Below are positions 8,904 through 17,468 of a stretch of 64,000 bases of DNA, piece by piece; the first letter of the stretch is position 1, and each line of letters opens with the position of its first letter. Below the pieces are notes generated by a model. The model was not told where the DNA came from. It did not search any database and saw only the letters and a list, made by a program, of their open reading frames with translations. The translations under genes and the position numbers were made by a program. Source of the DNA: Steroidobacteraceae bacterium (GTDB taxonomy: Bacteria > Pseudomonadota > Gammaproteobacteria > Steroidobacterales > Steroidobacteraceae); the NCBI GenBank assembly GCA_017853555.1, contig JAFMJH010000001.1, positions 157,249-221,248 of the forward strand, in the 5' to 3' direction.

Positions 8904-9986
8904 ATGAGAATGATTCGCAATTTTTTGATCGCGGGCACGATGTCGTGGGTCGCCTGCATCGGGGCGATGGCCGCCCCCAAGCCGGCAGCCGCCGTGACGC
9001 CACCGGCCGGAGTCTCGATCACCACCCGCGAGGGGGAAATGCCCTCGTGGCTTATTCCCAACATCGGCGAAGCGGCCGAGTCCTATTACGGGCCCGACAG
9101 CGAGCACCTGATCGCGCAGGTCAAAAGCCCCCTCGCCGTCAAAAGTCCGCGGGGTCTCGCCGGTTTCCTGACCAAAACCTTCACGGATGCCGGCACCGAC
9201 GTCGTGCTGATCAACGACAAAGGCTGGGATGCCTGCTCGTATTTCTTCCCCGACGGCAAGCGGCTGATTTGGACCTCGATTCGGGACCATCTCGACATGC
9301 CGCTCGGCAACTGGTCCGACTGGCGCAACTACCCGCAAGGGTCCGAGTTGTACGTGTCGGATCGCGAAGGCAAGAACGTGAAACGTCTGACGAACAACAC
9401 GCAGTACGAAGCGGAAGTGACGGTCTCGCCCGACGGAAAGTGGATCGTCTTCGGTCGCATGACGCAGGGCAACATGGATCTGTGGATCATGAATTCCGAC
9501 GGTACGGGCGAACGGCAGCTGACCTTCACGGAGGATGACCAGGAAGGTGCGCCGTATTTTCTGCCGGACAACGACACCATCATGTTCCGCGCATGGAAAG
9601 CTTCCGAATACGACATGAAGCCGACGCCGATGACCATCTACACCATCAAAAAAGATGGCAGCGATCGCAAAGAACGCACGTTCACGCACGACATGAACTG
9701 GGCGCCCTATCCGACGCCGGACGGCGAGCACTTCCTGTTCGTGCGCGCCGAGACGCCGCGCAATTGGGAGGTGTATCTCGGCTATCTCGACGGCAAGACG
9801 CCGCCGAAGCGCATCACCTTCGACGAAGGGTTCGACGGCTTCCCGGCGATTTCACCCGACGGTCGCAAGATGGTGTGGACCAGCTCGCGCAGCGCAGGCC
9901 CCGGCGTGGGCTTCATGCAAGGGCTGCAGCTGCACGTCATGGATGTGACGGCACTCGGTCTCGGTCCCAAAAAGCACCAGCATTGA
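8904..9986 (+). CDS. Exported TolB-like beta-propeller protein
   Basis: A 360-residue protein. A signal peptide with core FLIAGTMSWVACIGAMAA is followed by repeated propeller blades of the PD40/TolB type, visible as SELYVSDREGKNVKRLT, EVTVSPDGKWIVFGRM, LWIMNSDGTGERQLTF and PAISPDGRKMVWTSSRS. Such propellers usually bind partners or ligands, and no enzyme domain is attached. The ATG at 8904 has GGGGG about 7 bases upstream; the open frame extends further but lacks a signal sequence there. It is followed after 25 bp by the Tat-exported nitrilase-fold gene, so they are probably co-transcribed. Its role may be to present or bind the substrate taken up by the divergent receptor (inference). Confidence 0.82.
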   Translation: MRMIRNFLIAGTMSWVACIGAMAAPKPAAAVTPPAGVSITTREGEMPSWLIPNIGEAAESYYGPDSEHLIAQVKSPLAVKSPRGLAGFLTKTFTDAGTDVVLINDKGWDACSYFFPDGKRLIWTSIRDHLDMPLGNWSDWRNYPQGSELYVSDREGKNVKRLTNNTQYEAEVTVSPDGKWIVFGRMTQGNMDLWIMNSDGTGERQLTFTEDDQEGAPYFLPDNDTIMFRAWKASEYDMKPTPMTIYTIKKDGSDRKERTFTHDMNWAPYPTPDGEHFLFVRAETPRNWEVYLGYLDGKTPPKRITFDEGFDGFPAISPDGRKMVWTSSRSAGPGVGFMQGLQLHVMDVTALGLGPKKHQH

Positions 9987-10011
9987 ATTTCAACTTAAAG
10001 GGGTTTGCGTC

Positions 10012-11187
10012 ATGAAAAAATCTTCGAAACTCGACCGTCGGCAATTGCTCACCGGTGCCGCTGCCGTGGGCGTCGCGGCGGCGGCTGCAGCGCCGGACAA
10101 GGCCTCGGCCGTCACGCCCGCGGTCACGCCCGTCGGAGTGTCGAAGCGCGGCAGCTACGAAACCGTCGCGCTGCGTCAGGAGACGATCAACGTTGCGGCC
10201 ATCCAATCGCGCCTGATGTCGATCGACTTGCGCGACAAGGCGAAGACCACCAAGCGCAACCTCGATCGCGTGCTGCGCCTCGTCGATCTGGCGCAAAACT
10301 CGCCGGAAGAATGGAACTACGAACGCCGCTGGGGATCGAAAGTCGATCTGATCTGCATGCACGAATTTCCGGTGCAGGGCTTTCAGCCCTGGAATCGCAA
10401 AGAATTGAATCAGATCGCCTTCGAGCTGCCGGGGCCCGAAGTCAACGCCATCGCCGAGCGCGCCAAACGCTACGGTTGCTACATCTCTTTCGGTTGTTAC
10501 GCCAAAGAAAAAGATTGGCCGGATCACGTCATCAACATGTCGGTGATCGTCGGCCCCGAAGGCAACATCGTCAGCAAGCAATGGAAGGCGCGCAATATTC
10601 TCGGCATGTTCGGTGACGGCGCATTGATCGGCACGACCATCTACGACGTGCTCGATCGCTACGTCGAGATGTACGGCTGGGAAGCCACCATGCCGGTGGC
10701 GCGCACCGACATCGGCAACATCGCCGTCACGGCGGTGGGCAACGAGCCGCTGCTGTACACCTGCCTCGGCTTGAAGGGCGCGGAGATTCTGGTGTTGTCG
10801 GTCACGGGCGGCAGCAACGCCGAATCGGCGATCAACGCCGCGCGGCAAGGCCGCCTCTATACGGTCGGCGTCGGCAATTCCGTGTCACCGGACAACATCG
10901 GCTTCGCCGAAGGTTCGGGTACGCGCGATGAAGGCACGGTGATCGTCGACCCGCGCGGCACGGTGCTCGGCAAGACGGAAAACCATCACGAAGAAATCGT
11001 GCGTGCCCAAATCCCGATCTCGAGCTACCGCAAGACGCGCCGCGTGCAGGAACTGCCGATGGCTTTGTTCCTGCCCGTGTTGCAGCAGTACCAACCGGTG
11101 TTCGGCCCGAACGCGTTCCTCGACAAGCTGCCTGCGAACTACCAGGAAGCTGGCGAAATCGTACGCAAGCGCATGGCCATGAAATGA
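10012..11187 (+). CDS. Tat-exported nitrilase-superfamily protein lacking the catalytic Cys
   Basis: A 391-residue protein. A twin-arginine signal (KLDRRQLLTGAAAVG) precedes a carbon-nitrogen hydrolase fold. The catalytic Glu is in HEFPVQG (E118) and the Lys in KQWKARN (K192). In aliphatic amidases the nucleophile lies in ICDDGNYP; here the aligned segment reads VTAVGNEP, so Thr240 stands where Cys is expected, followed by the conserved LKGAEIL. The nearest Cys (C251) is 11 residues too late. The protein is therefore either catalytically altered, binding-only, or uses another nucleophile. The ATG at 10012 has AAAGGGG 8 bases upstream. Tat export implies folding, perhaps with a cofactor or partner, before secretion. 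It lies in an operon with the propeller gene. Confidence 0.85.
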   Translation: MKKSSKLDRRQLLTGAAAVGVAAAAAAPDKASAVTPAVTPVGVSKRGSYETVALRQETINVAAIQSRLMSIDLRDKAKTTKRNLDRVLRLVDLAQNSPEEWNYERRWGSKVDLICMHEFPVQGFQPWNRKELNQIAFELPGPEVNAIAERAKRYGCYISFGCYAKEKDWPDHVINMSVIVGPEGNIVSKQWKARNILGMFGDGALIGTTIYDVLDRYVEMYGWEATMPVARTDIGNIAVTAVGNEPLLYTCLGLKGAEILVLSVTGGSNAESAINAARQGRLYTVGVGNSVSPDNIGFAEGSGTRDEGTVIVDPRGTVLGKTENHHEEIVRAQIPISSYRKTRRVQELPMALFLPVLQQYQPVFGPNAFLDKLPANYQEAGEIVRKRMAMK

Positions 11188-11204
11188 AGCGCTGACGGCA
11201 GCAC

Positions 11205-11258
11205 ACCTCGGCGGGGGCGCCCTACCTTATAGTAGGCGCCCCCTGCTCCTGCCGAGGT
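11205..11258 (+). promoter_or_regulatory. Long hairpin covering the maoC-like ribosome binding site
   Basis: An outer stem pairs ACCTCGGC (11205-11212) with GCCGAGGT (11251-11258), and an inner stem pairs GGGGGCGCC and TAC (11213-11225, one bulged C) with GTAGGCGCCCCC (11232-11243). The loop is CTTATA, and a 7-base bulge lies on the 3' side. The right outer arm contains GAGG, the likely Shine-Dalgarno of the next gene (ATG at 11267). There is no T tract after it, so it looks more like a translational switch or transcript-end stabiliser than an intrinsic terminator. Confidence 0.6.
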
Positions 11259-11266
11259 AGTTGTCC

Positions 11267-11758
11267 ATGAACGAGATCGTCGCGACCGGCGCCGCCGCCA
11301 CCGCCCTTGCCACCTTGTTGCCGAAGGTGGGCACCGAAGTTCATGTGAGCGACTGGCTCACCGTCACCCAAAGCCGTATCGCCGCATTCGCCGATGCCAC
11401 GGGTGACCCGCAGTGGATCCACATCGATGCGGAACGTGCGCGCCGCGAGTCACCGTATGGCGCACCGATCGCGCACGGCTATCTGACGCTCTCGCTGCAC
11501 ACCATGTTGCGCGGCCTGGTGTCAGCCGATACGCCGGTCGCACCGGGCGTCAAAAACGTCATCAACTACGGCCTCAACAAAGCGCGCTTCCCGAATGCGG
11601 TACGCGTCGACTCGCGCATCCGCGGCCGCTTCACGCTGGTAAAAGTCGAGGCGGTCGCGCCGAACGCGCTGCAAATCACCGAGCAATACACCGCCGAGAT
11701 CGACGGTCAGCCGAAGCCCGGCTGCATTGCCGAAGGCGTCATGCGACTGATGTTTTGA
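11267..11758 (+). CDS. MaoC-like (R)-specific hydratase/dehydratase
   Basis: A 163-residue hot-dog fold protein of the MaoC/enoyl-CoA hydratase 2 family. The signature AFADATGDPQWIHID followed by YGAPIAHGYLTLSL contains the conserved Asp and His that activate water in R-specific enoyl-CoA hydratases. Its length and single domain match NodN/PhaJ-like proteins. ATG at 11267 is chosen over TTG at 11261 because GAGG lies 9 bases upstream of it. The ribosome binding site is buried in a strong hairpin. The stop is 18 bp before the dehydrogenase start, so the two are probably translated from one message. Confidence 0.88.
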   Translation: MNEIVATGAAATALATLLPKVGTEVHVSDWLTVTQSRIAAFADATGDPQWIHIDAERARRESPYGAPIAHGYLTLSLHTMLRGLVSADTPVAPGVKNVINYGLNKARFPNAVRVDSRIRGRFTLVKVEAVAPNALQITEQYTAEIDGQPKPGCIAEGVMRLMF

Positions 11759-11775
11759 GCACGCCGTTCAACGTC

Positions 11776-12732
11776 ATGCGCAGCGTCTTTCTCGACTATT
11801 CGACCGTCAGCGTCGGTGATCTCGATCCGCAGGCTTTGCAGGCGGCCGCGCCGAATCTGGTTTTGCGCGAGGCGACGAGTCAAGCGGATGTCGCCGACGC
11901 GATCGCCGGGTGCGAGATCGTGTTGCTCAACAAATTGCGCATGACGCGCGAAATCATCGCCGGTTCGAATTCTTTGAAGTTGATCGCGCTCGCGGCCACG
12001 GGTACCAACAACATCGATCTGGAAGCCGCGCGCGACCACGGCGTCGCCGTGTGCAACATCCGCGACTACTGCACGCCTTCGGTGACGCAGCACGTGCTCG
12101 GCGTGTTGCTCGCGCTGACGCATCGGCTCGCCGATTATTCGCGCGATGCGACCGACGGCACCTGGGCATCGAGCCCGCACTTCACGATTTTGCGACATCC
12201 GATCCGCGAACTCGGCGGCCGCACGCTGGGCGTGGTCGGCTGGGGCGTGCTCGGCAAAGCGGTTGCCCGCGCCTGCGAAAGCGCGCTCGGCATGCAGGTG
12301 ATCGTCGCCGATCGGCCTGGCGCACCGCACGTCGAAGGTCGAGTGCCGCTCGACGAATTGTTGACGCGCGCCGACGTGGTCACTTTGCACTGCCCGGTGA
12401 ACGAACTCACCACGGGCATGATCGGCCGTCGCGAGCTCGCGCTGATGAAATCCGACGCGGTGCTCATCAACACCGCACGCGGCGCATTGATCGACGTGGC
12501 CGCACTCGCCGACGCGTTGCGCGCACGACGACTCGGCGGTGCCGCCATCGACGTGTTGCCGCAAGAGCCCCCTGTCGACGGCAGTCCATTGTTCGCCGAC
12601 GATCTTCCCAACCTGCTGGTGACGCCGCACACGGCCTGGGCGGCGCGTGAATCGCGGCAACGGTGTCTGGACTCGATGGCCGAGAACGTGCACAGCTTTC
12701 TGGAGGGCGGGCGGCTGATGCGCGTGGTTTGA
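11776..12732 (+). CDS. D-2-hydroxyacid dehydrogenase (glycerate/hydroxypyruvate type)
   Basis: A 318-residue NAD-dependent dehydrogenase. The dinucleotide-binding motif is GVVGWGVLGKAVARA, and the catalytic Arg, Glu and His occur in NTARGALID, DVLPQEPP and TPHTAWAA in the expected order. The family reduces 2-keto acids such as hydroxypyruvate or glyoxylate to D-hydroxy acids; the sequence resembles HprA-type glycerate dehydrogenases most, but substrate cannot be fixed. ATG at 11776 is chosen. A TTG at 11755 overlapping the maoC stop is possible and would add seven residues. Confidence 0.88.
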   Translation: MRSVFLDYSTVSVGDLDPQALQAAAPNLVLREATSQADVADAIAGCEIVLLNKLRMTREIIAGSNSLKLIALAATGTNNIDLEAARDHGVAVCNIRDYCTPSVTQHVLGVLLALTHRLADYSRDATDGTWASSPHFTILRHPIRELGGRTLGVVGWGVLGKAVARACESALGMQVIVADRPGAPHVEGRVPLDELLTRADVVTLHCPVNELTTGMIGRRELALMKSDAVLINTARGALIDVAALADALRARRLGGAAIDVLPQEPPVDGSPLFADDLPNLLVTPHTAWAARESRQRCLDSMAENVHSFLEGGRLMRVV

Positions 12733-12733
12733 G

Positions 12734-12802
12734 CCGCCGGGTCCGCATGCTGCTTGACCGTTTTTGACAATCGAGACAATCGTCGCCGCGAGCATCCGGC
12801 GG
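12734..12802. promoter_or_regulatory. Inverted and direct repeats upstream of the RND operon
   Basis: CCGCCGG (12734-12740) and ATGCT (12747-12751) face AGCATCCGGCGG (12791-12802), forming an interrupted inverted repeat. Its loop holds two tandem copies of GACAATCG (12766-12773 and 12775-12782) and a TTGACA at 12764-12769, but no good -10 at the right distance. It lies just before the efflux pair and could be an operator or a transcript-end structure of the dehydrogenase gene. Confidence 0.3.
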
Positions 12803-12853
12803 TTACGTTAAAATGGCGGGCCCCGGCCCTCGGGGGAATTTCCGGATCCGCCC

Positions 12854-13918
12854 ATGTCGCCACTCGTCCGCGTTGTCCTGCCCGTGTTCGTCGCCGCCAC
12901 GCTTTTGGTCGCCGGCTGCGCCAAAAGTCCGAAATCGAACGACACCGCGGACAAGCCCCTCGGACGCGGCGGCCCGCCGCCTGCCGAAGTGCTGACGATT
13001 CAGGCGGCACGCCGCGAATTCTCGAACAGCCTCGAGGCCGTCGGCACGGCGCTCGCGCGCGAATCGGTGACGCTCACCTCCAAGAGCGCCAACACGATCA
13101 GCGCCATCAAATTCACCGAAGGTCAGCGCGTCGCGGCCGGCACGGTGCTGGTCGAACTCGACCGCGCGCAAACGGCCGCGGCACTCACCGAAGCACAGGC
13201 CCAATTGTTCGAGAGCAAAAACCAGCTCGAGCGCGGGCGCGACCTGTCGGTGCGCCAAGCATTGTCGCGAGCGCAGCTCGATCAACTTGAAACCAACGTG
13301 AAGACCGCCGAGGCGCGTGTCGCCGCCGCGCGTTCCAGGCTCGACGACACCGTCGTACGTGCGCCGTTCGCCGGCACCACCGGCTTGCGACGCGTCAGCG
13401 TGGGCAGCTTCGTGAATCCCGGCACCGTCATCACCACGCTCGACGATGCGTCCACGGTCAAACTCGAATTCAATCTGCCGCAATCGTTCCTCTCCGAACT
13501 CGTGCCGGGTCTCGCCGTCGAGGCGCGCACCGAGGGCTTGGGTGATCGAGTCTTCCGCGGCAAGATCACCACGATTGACTCGCGCATTGATCCGGGTACG
13601 CGCTCGATCGCCGTACGCGCCGAGTTGCCGAATGTCGACGGCACGCTGCGCCCCGGTCTCTTCATGACGGTGAGCGTGCGCGGCAAAGCGCGTTCGACGG
13701 TGGTGCTGCCCGAAGAGGCGCTCGTGCCCGAGCAAGGACGCAACTACGTGTTCGTCGTCGCCGACGGCAAAGCGCAGCGCAAAGAAGTGAAAATCGGCGG
13801 ACGCGAGCCCGGGCAAGTGGCGGTACTCGCGGGCATCGACGCGGGCGATACGATCATCGTCGAAGGCACGCAGCGAGTCCGCAACGGCGGCAAAGTCATC
13901 GCGAAGCCGCGTCCGTGA
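12854..13918 (+). CDS. RND efflux periplasmic adaptor (membrane fusion) lipoprotein
   Basis: A 354-residue HlyD/AcrA-type adaptor. The lipoprotein signal LLVAGC would anchor it to a membrane after cleavage. It has a biotinyl-lipoyl half (SAIKFTEGQRVAAGTVLVEL), a coiled-coil hairpin of about 60 residues (TEAQAQLFESKNQLERG onward), the second lipoyl half (VRAPFAGTTGLRRVSVG), then beta-barrel and membrane-proximal domains. It bridges the inner-membrane pump to an outer-membrane channel. Its stop overlaps the pump gene's GTG (GTGA), so the two are translationally coupled. No TolC-type channel gene is in the window. Confidence 0.92.
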   Translation: MSPLVRVVLPVFVAATLLVAGCAKSPKSNDTADKPLGRGGPPPAEVLTIQAARREFSNSLEAVGTALARESVTLTSKSANTISAIKFTEGQRVAAGTVLVELDRAQTAAALTEAQAQLFESKNQLERGRDLSVRQALSRAQLDQLETNVKTAEARVAAARSRLDDTVVRAPFAGTTGLRRVSVGSFVNPGTVITTLDDASTVKLEFNLPQSFLSELVPGLAVEARTEGLGDRVFRGKITTIDSRIDPGTRSIAVRAELPNVDGTLRPGLFMTVSVRGKARSTVVLPEEALVPEQGRNYVFVVADGKAQRKEVKIGGREPGQVAVLAGIDAGDTIIVEGTQRVRNGGKVIAKPRP

Positions 13919-16900
13919 ACGTCTCCGAACTATGCATCCGTCGCCCGGTGTTCGCATCGGTGCTGAGCATGATGCTGGTGATTTTCGGCCTGGTGTCGCT
14001 CGACCGACTCGCATTGCGCGAATACCCGGACATCGCGCGCCCCGTGGTGTCGATCAGCACGGTCTATCGCGGCGCATCGGCCAACGTGGTCGAAAACAAG
14101 GTCACGCAGGCGATTGAAGATCGGGTCGCCGGCATCGAAGGCATCGTCAAGGTCGAATCGGATAGCGAAGAAGAACGCTCATCGATTCGCGTCGAGTTCG
14201 ACACCGATCGCGACATCGATGCCGCCGCCAACGATGTCCGCGATCGCATCGCGCGCGTCATCGGTCAATTGCCGCAGGAAGCGGACCCGCCGCAGATCAC
14301 CAAGTCGGACTCGTTCGCCGAATCGGTGGTGTTCCTGAGTTTCAACTCCGACCAGATGACTCCGCTCGAAGTGACCGACTATGCGGAGCGGTACATCGTC
14401 GATCGCCTGTCGACGGTCCCGGGTGTCGCACGCGCATCGGTGTCGGGTGCGCGTCGTGCGGCGATGCGCATTTGGCTCGATCGCCAAGCACTCGCCGCGC
14501 GCGCACTGACCACCGGCGACATCGAAAACGCCTTGCGTCGCGAGAATGTGCAATTGCCGGCCGGGCGCCTCGAATCCCGTACGCGCGAATTCTCGCTGCG
14601 CACCGAAGTCGGCCTCGACACCGAAGACGATTTCCGCAAGCTCGTCATCGGCCGCAGCGCCGACGGTCGAGTCGTGCAACTCGGCGACGTAGCGGAAATT
14701 CGCATCGGGCCCGAGTCGGATCGGACGCTGATGCGCACCAACGGTCGTGCGGGTGTCGGCATAGGCGTGGAAGCGCAATCCAAAGCGAACGTGCTCGACG
14801 TCGTGCGCGGCGTGCGTGCAGAAGTCGAGAGTTTGCGCGCCGGTCTGCCCAAAGGCGCGTCGCTGGTGGTCAACATCGACAACGGCGTCTCCATCGAGGC
14901 GGCGATCCGCGAAGTGTTGATCGCGATCATTTTCGCCTTCTTGTCGGTGCTGCTCGTGATCTACGGCTTTTTGGGCACGCTGCGCACCACGCTGATCCCG
15001 GCGATCACGATTCCGGTGTCGGTGACCGCAGCCTTCATCGCGTTGAACGCACTCGGATATTCCATCAACGTCATCACGCTGCTGGGCATCGTGCTCGCGA
15101 TCGGTCTGGTGGTCGACGACTCGATCGTCGTGCTCGAAAACATCCATCGCCGCGCCGAACTCAACGAGCCGCCGCTGGTCGCCGCCGTACGCGGCAGCCG
15201 CGAGATCGGTTTCGCCGTAGTCGCCACGACGCTCACGCTGGTGACCGTATTCGTGCCGATCTCATTCTTGCCGGGCGACGTCGGCCGATTGTTCCGCGAG
15301 TTCGGTTTGACGCTGGCCGCGGCGGTGCTGTTTTCGTCGCTCGTCGCACTCACTCTGACCCCGATGCTCGCCTCGCGCTTGCCGCCGGAGCGCGAGTTGC
15401 AGCACGGACGATTCGCACGCCTCGTCTCGAGCTTCTTCGACAAACTCTCGGCGCGTTATGAAGCGGATCTGCGACGCATCATGCGACGTCCGCTGTTGAT
15501 CGTCGGACTCGTGCTCGGCTTGAGTCTCGTCGGCGGCCTCACCTTCAAGTTGCTGCCCGAAGAATTCGCGCCTTCGCAGGACGTCGGCCGCGTCTTCGTC
15601 ACGCTGCAGGCGCCGGAAGGTTCGAGCTTCGAGTACACCGAAAAATACGGCCAGCGCCTCGAGGAAATCGCGGCGCGCGAAGTGGAGAAGGGCGACATCA
15701 CGCGGGTCACGCTGCGCGTTCCGGGCAATTCCGACGCCACCGGTGCAGTCAACAATGCGCGCCTCATTCTGACGCTCAAGCCGTGGAGCGCACGCAAGCG
15801 CAGCGCCAAAGAAATCTCGAGCTCGCTCACCAGGCAACTCGGTACCCTGCAAGGCGTGCGTGCCAGCGTACAGATTCCCGGTTCCTTGCGCGGCGGCTGG
15901 GGGTCGCCTCTGCAAGCGGTGATCGGCGGTCCCGATTACGAACAACTCGGCGAATGGTCGGCCAAACTCGCCGCCTTGGCCGAGAGCAACCCCGGGCTGG
16001 TCGGCATCGACCAGAGCTACAAGCCGCGCAAACCGCAGATTCGCGTCGCGATCGACCGCAATCGCGCCGCGGATCTCGGCGTCTCGTTGCAGACCGTCGG
16101 GCGCACGCTCGAGACCATGCTCGGCTCGCGCATCGTCACGACCTTCATCGATCGCGGTCGCGAATACAACGTCATCCTGCAAGGGCGTGCCGACGAGCGC
16201 GAAACGACGACCGATCTCACCAATCTGACCGTGCGCTCGGATCGCACCGGTCAGGTGATCCCGTTGTCGAGCATCGTGAAACTCACCGAGGTTGCGAGCC
16301 CCACGACGCTCAGTCGCTTCAATCGTCTGCGTTCGGTGAAGGTCTCGGCCAACCTCGCCGACGGCTACACGATGGGCGAGGCGGTGAAGTGGTTCGAGAC
16401 CACGGTCAAGAAGGAATTGCCCGCGGGCGCGACGCTCATGTGGGATGGCGAGTCGGCCGATTACGTGCGTAGCGGCGGCCAACTCTGGGTGACCTTGATG
16501 TTCGCGGTGATCATCGTGTTTCTCGTGCTCGCCGCGCAGTTCGAAAGTTTCGTCCATCCGGCGATCATCATCACGACCGTGCCGCTTGCACTGCTCGGCG
16601 CGGTGTTCGGCCTCAAGCTGCACGGCATGAGCATCAATATCTACAGCCAGATCGCGGTGATCATGCTGATCGGCATCGCGGCCAAGAACGGCGTGCTGAT
16701 CGTCGAATTCGCGAACCAGTTGCGCGATCGCGGCGTGGAGTTCGGCGAGGCCATCGTGCAAGCCGCAGCGACTCGCCTGCGCCCGGTGCTGATGACGAGC
16801 TTGTGCACGGCCTTCGGCGCGATTCCGTTCCTGCTCGCGACCGGCGCGGGAGCCGAACAACGCCAGCCGATCGGCGTCGTCGTGTTCTACGGCACGTTGC

Positions 16901-17031
16901 TGTCGGTGTTTCTCACGCTGCTCGTGGTGCCGGCGGTGTACTCGCTGGTCGCGCGCCGCACCCGATCGAGCGGTTACATGACGAACCTCGTCGATCGTCT
17001 GCTCGGCGCGAGTGGCGATCCGAGCCGCTAG
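13915..17031 (+). CDS. RND multidrug efflux pump, inner-membrane permease
   Basis: A 1038-residue HAE1-type proton antiporter with the standard layout of TM1, porter loop, TM2-6, TM7, second porter loop and TM8-12. The proton relay aspartates are in IGLVVDDSIVVLENIHRR and the relay Lys in GIAAKNGVLIVEF. Full length and intact motifs indicate a working pump that exports drugs or toxic organics across both membranes with its adaptor and an unlinked outer-membrane channel. The start is GTG at 13915, overlapping the adaptor stop. It is followed after 4 bp by the convergent YciI gene. Confidence 0.94.
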   Translation: MNVSELCIRRPVFASVLSMMLVIFGLVSLDRLALREYPDIARPVVSISTVYRGASANVVENKVTQAIEDRVAGIEGIVKVESDSEEERSSIRVEFDTDRDIDAAANDVRDRIARVIGQLPQEADPPQITKSDSFAESVVFLSFNSDQMTPLEVTDYAERYIVDRLSTVPGVARASVSGARRAAMRIWLDRQALAARALTTGDIENALRRENVQLPAGRLESRTREFSLRTEVGLDTEDDFRKLVIGRSADGRVVQLGDVAEIRIGPESDRTLMRTNGRAGVGIGVEAQSKANVLDVVRGVRAEVESLRAGLPKGASLVVNIDNGVSIEAAIREVLIAIIFAFLSVLLVIYGFLGTLRTTLIPAITIPVSVTAAFIALNALGYSINVITLLGIVLAIGLVVDDSIVVLENIHRRAELNEPPLVAAVRGSREIGFAVVATTLTLVTVFVPISFLPGDVGRLFREFGLTLAAAVLFSSLVALTLTPMLASRLPPERELQHGRFARLVSSFFDKLSARYEADLRRIMRRPLLIVGLVLGLSLVGGLTFKLLPEEFAPSQDVGRVFVTLQAPEGSSFEYTEKYGQRLEEIAAREVEKGDITRVTLRVPGNSDATGAVNNARLILTLKPWSARKRSAKEISSSLTRQLGTLQGVRASVQIPGSLRGGWGSPLQAVIGGPDYEQLGEWSAKLAALAESNPGLVGIDQSYKPRKPQIRVAIDRNRAADLGVSLQTVGRTLETMLGSRIVTTFIDRGREYNVILQGRADERETTTDLTNLTVRSDRTGQVIPLSSIVKLTEVASPTTLSRFNRLRSVKVSANLADGYTMGEAVKWFETTVKKELPAGATLMWDGESADYVRSGGQLWVTLMFAVIIVFLVLAAQFESFVHPAIIITTVPLALLGAVFGLKLHGMSINIYSQIAVIMLIGIAAKNGVLIVEFANQLRDRGVEFGEAIVQAAATRLRPVLMTSLCTAFGAIPFLLATGAGAEQRQPIGVVVFYGTLLSVFLTLLVVPAVYSLVARRTRSSGYMTNLVDRLLGASGDPSR

Positions 17032-17035
17032 ACGC

Positions 17036-17374
17036 TCACCAGATTTTTCCGCCGACGTAGCGGCCCGCGGCGGGCAGATGCGGAAAGTATTCGACGCTCG
17101 CGAACGCGCCGTGCACGAAGTATGGATCGTTCTCGATGATCTCGCGCGCTCGCACGAGGCTCGAGGTGTGCAGGCAGTAGAGACTGCCGACCGGATCGGT
17201 CGGCGGCTGGTCGTACAAAGGCCCGGCGACGTTCAGCTCCCCCAACACCGTCTCGATGTAGGCCATGTGTTGCGGCGTATAGGCCGCGCGTACGGTGGCG
17301 CCATTGGGTCCGTCGCGACAAATCACGACGTAGGCCGTCTTCTCGTACTTCGATCCGGATTCGCGGGAGGACAT
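17036..17374 (-). CDS. YciI-family protein
   Basis: A 112-residue single-domain protein of the YciI/dimeric ferredoxin-like fold: YVVICRDGPNGATVRAAY at the start, a middle GPLYD, and the closing DPYFVHGAFASVEYFPH. The family includes small putative dehydratase/dechlorinase-like enzymes, and function here is unknown. ATG at 17374 is chosen because the open frame upstream is proline- and arginine-rich and non-conserved. It is the third gene in a leftward run after ahpC and ahpD, with its 5' end about 95 bp downstream of the ahpD stop. Confidence 0.82.
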   Translation of the reverse strand: MSSRESGSKYEKTAYVVICRDGPNGATVRAAYTPQHMAYIETVLGELNVAGPLYDQPPTDPVGSLYCLHTSSLVRAREIIENDPYFVHGAFASVEYFPHLPAAGRYVGGKIW

Positions 17375-17468
17375 GTCGGCACGTGCCTCGTCATTCGGAA
17401 GGGAGGGGGGACGACGCCGACGATACCAGCACCGACCGCCTCCCGCGCATCCGTATTTTTGACGGTGA

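Noticed and set aside
8775..9731. Upstream extension of the TonB receptor frame
   Set aside because: It lacks signal-peptide or plug features and overlaps the propeller gene; AGGGGA before ATG 8774 fixes the start.
10762..10767. C251 as the replacement nucleophile of the nitrilase-fold protein
   Set aside because: It aligns 11 residues after the catalytic position and matches a non-catalytic Cys region in amidases.
12764..12769. TTGACA as -35 of the efflux operon
   Set aside because: No acceptable -10 lies 16-18 bp downstream.
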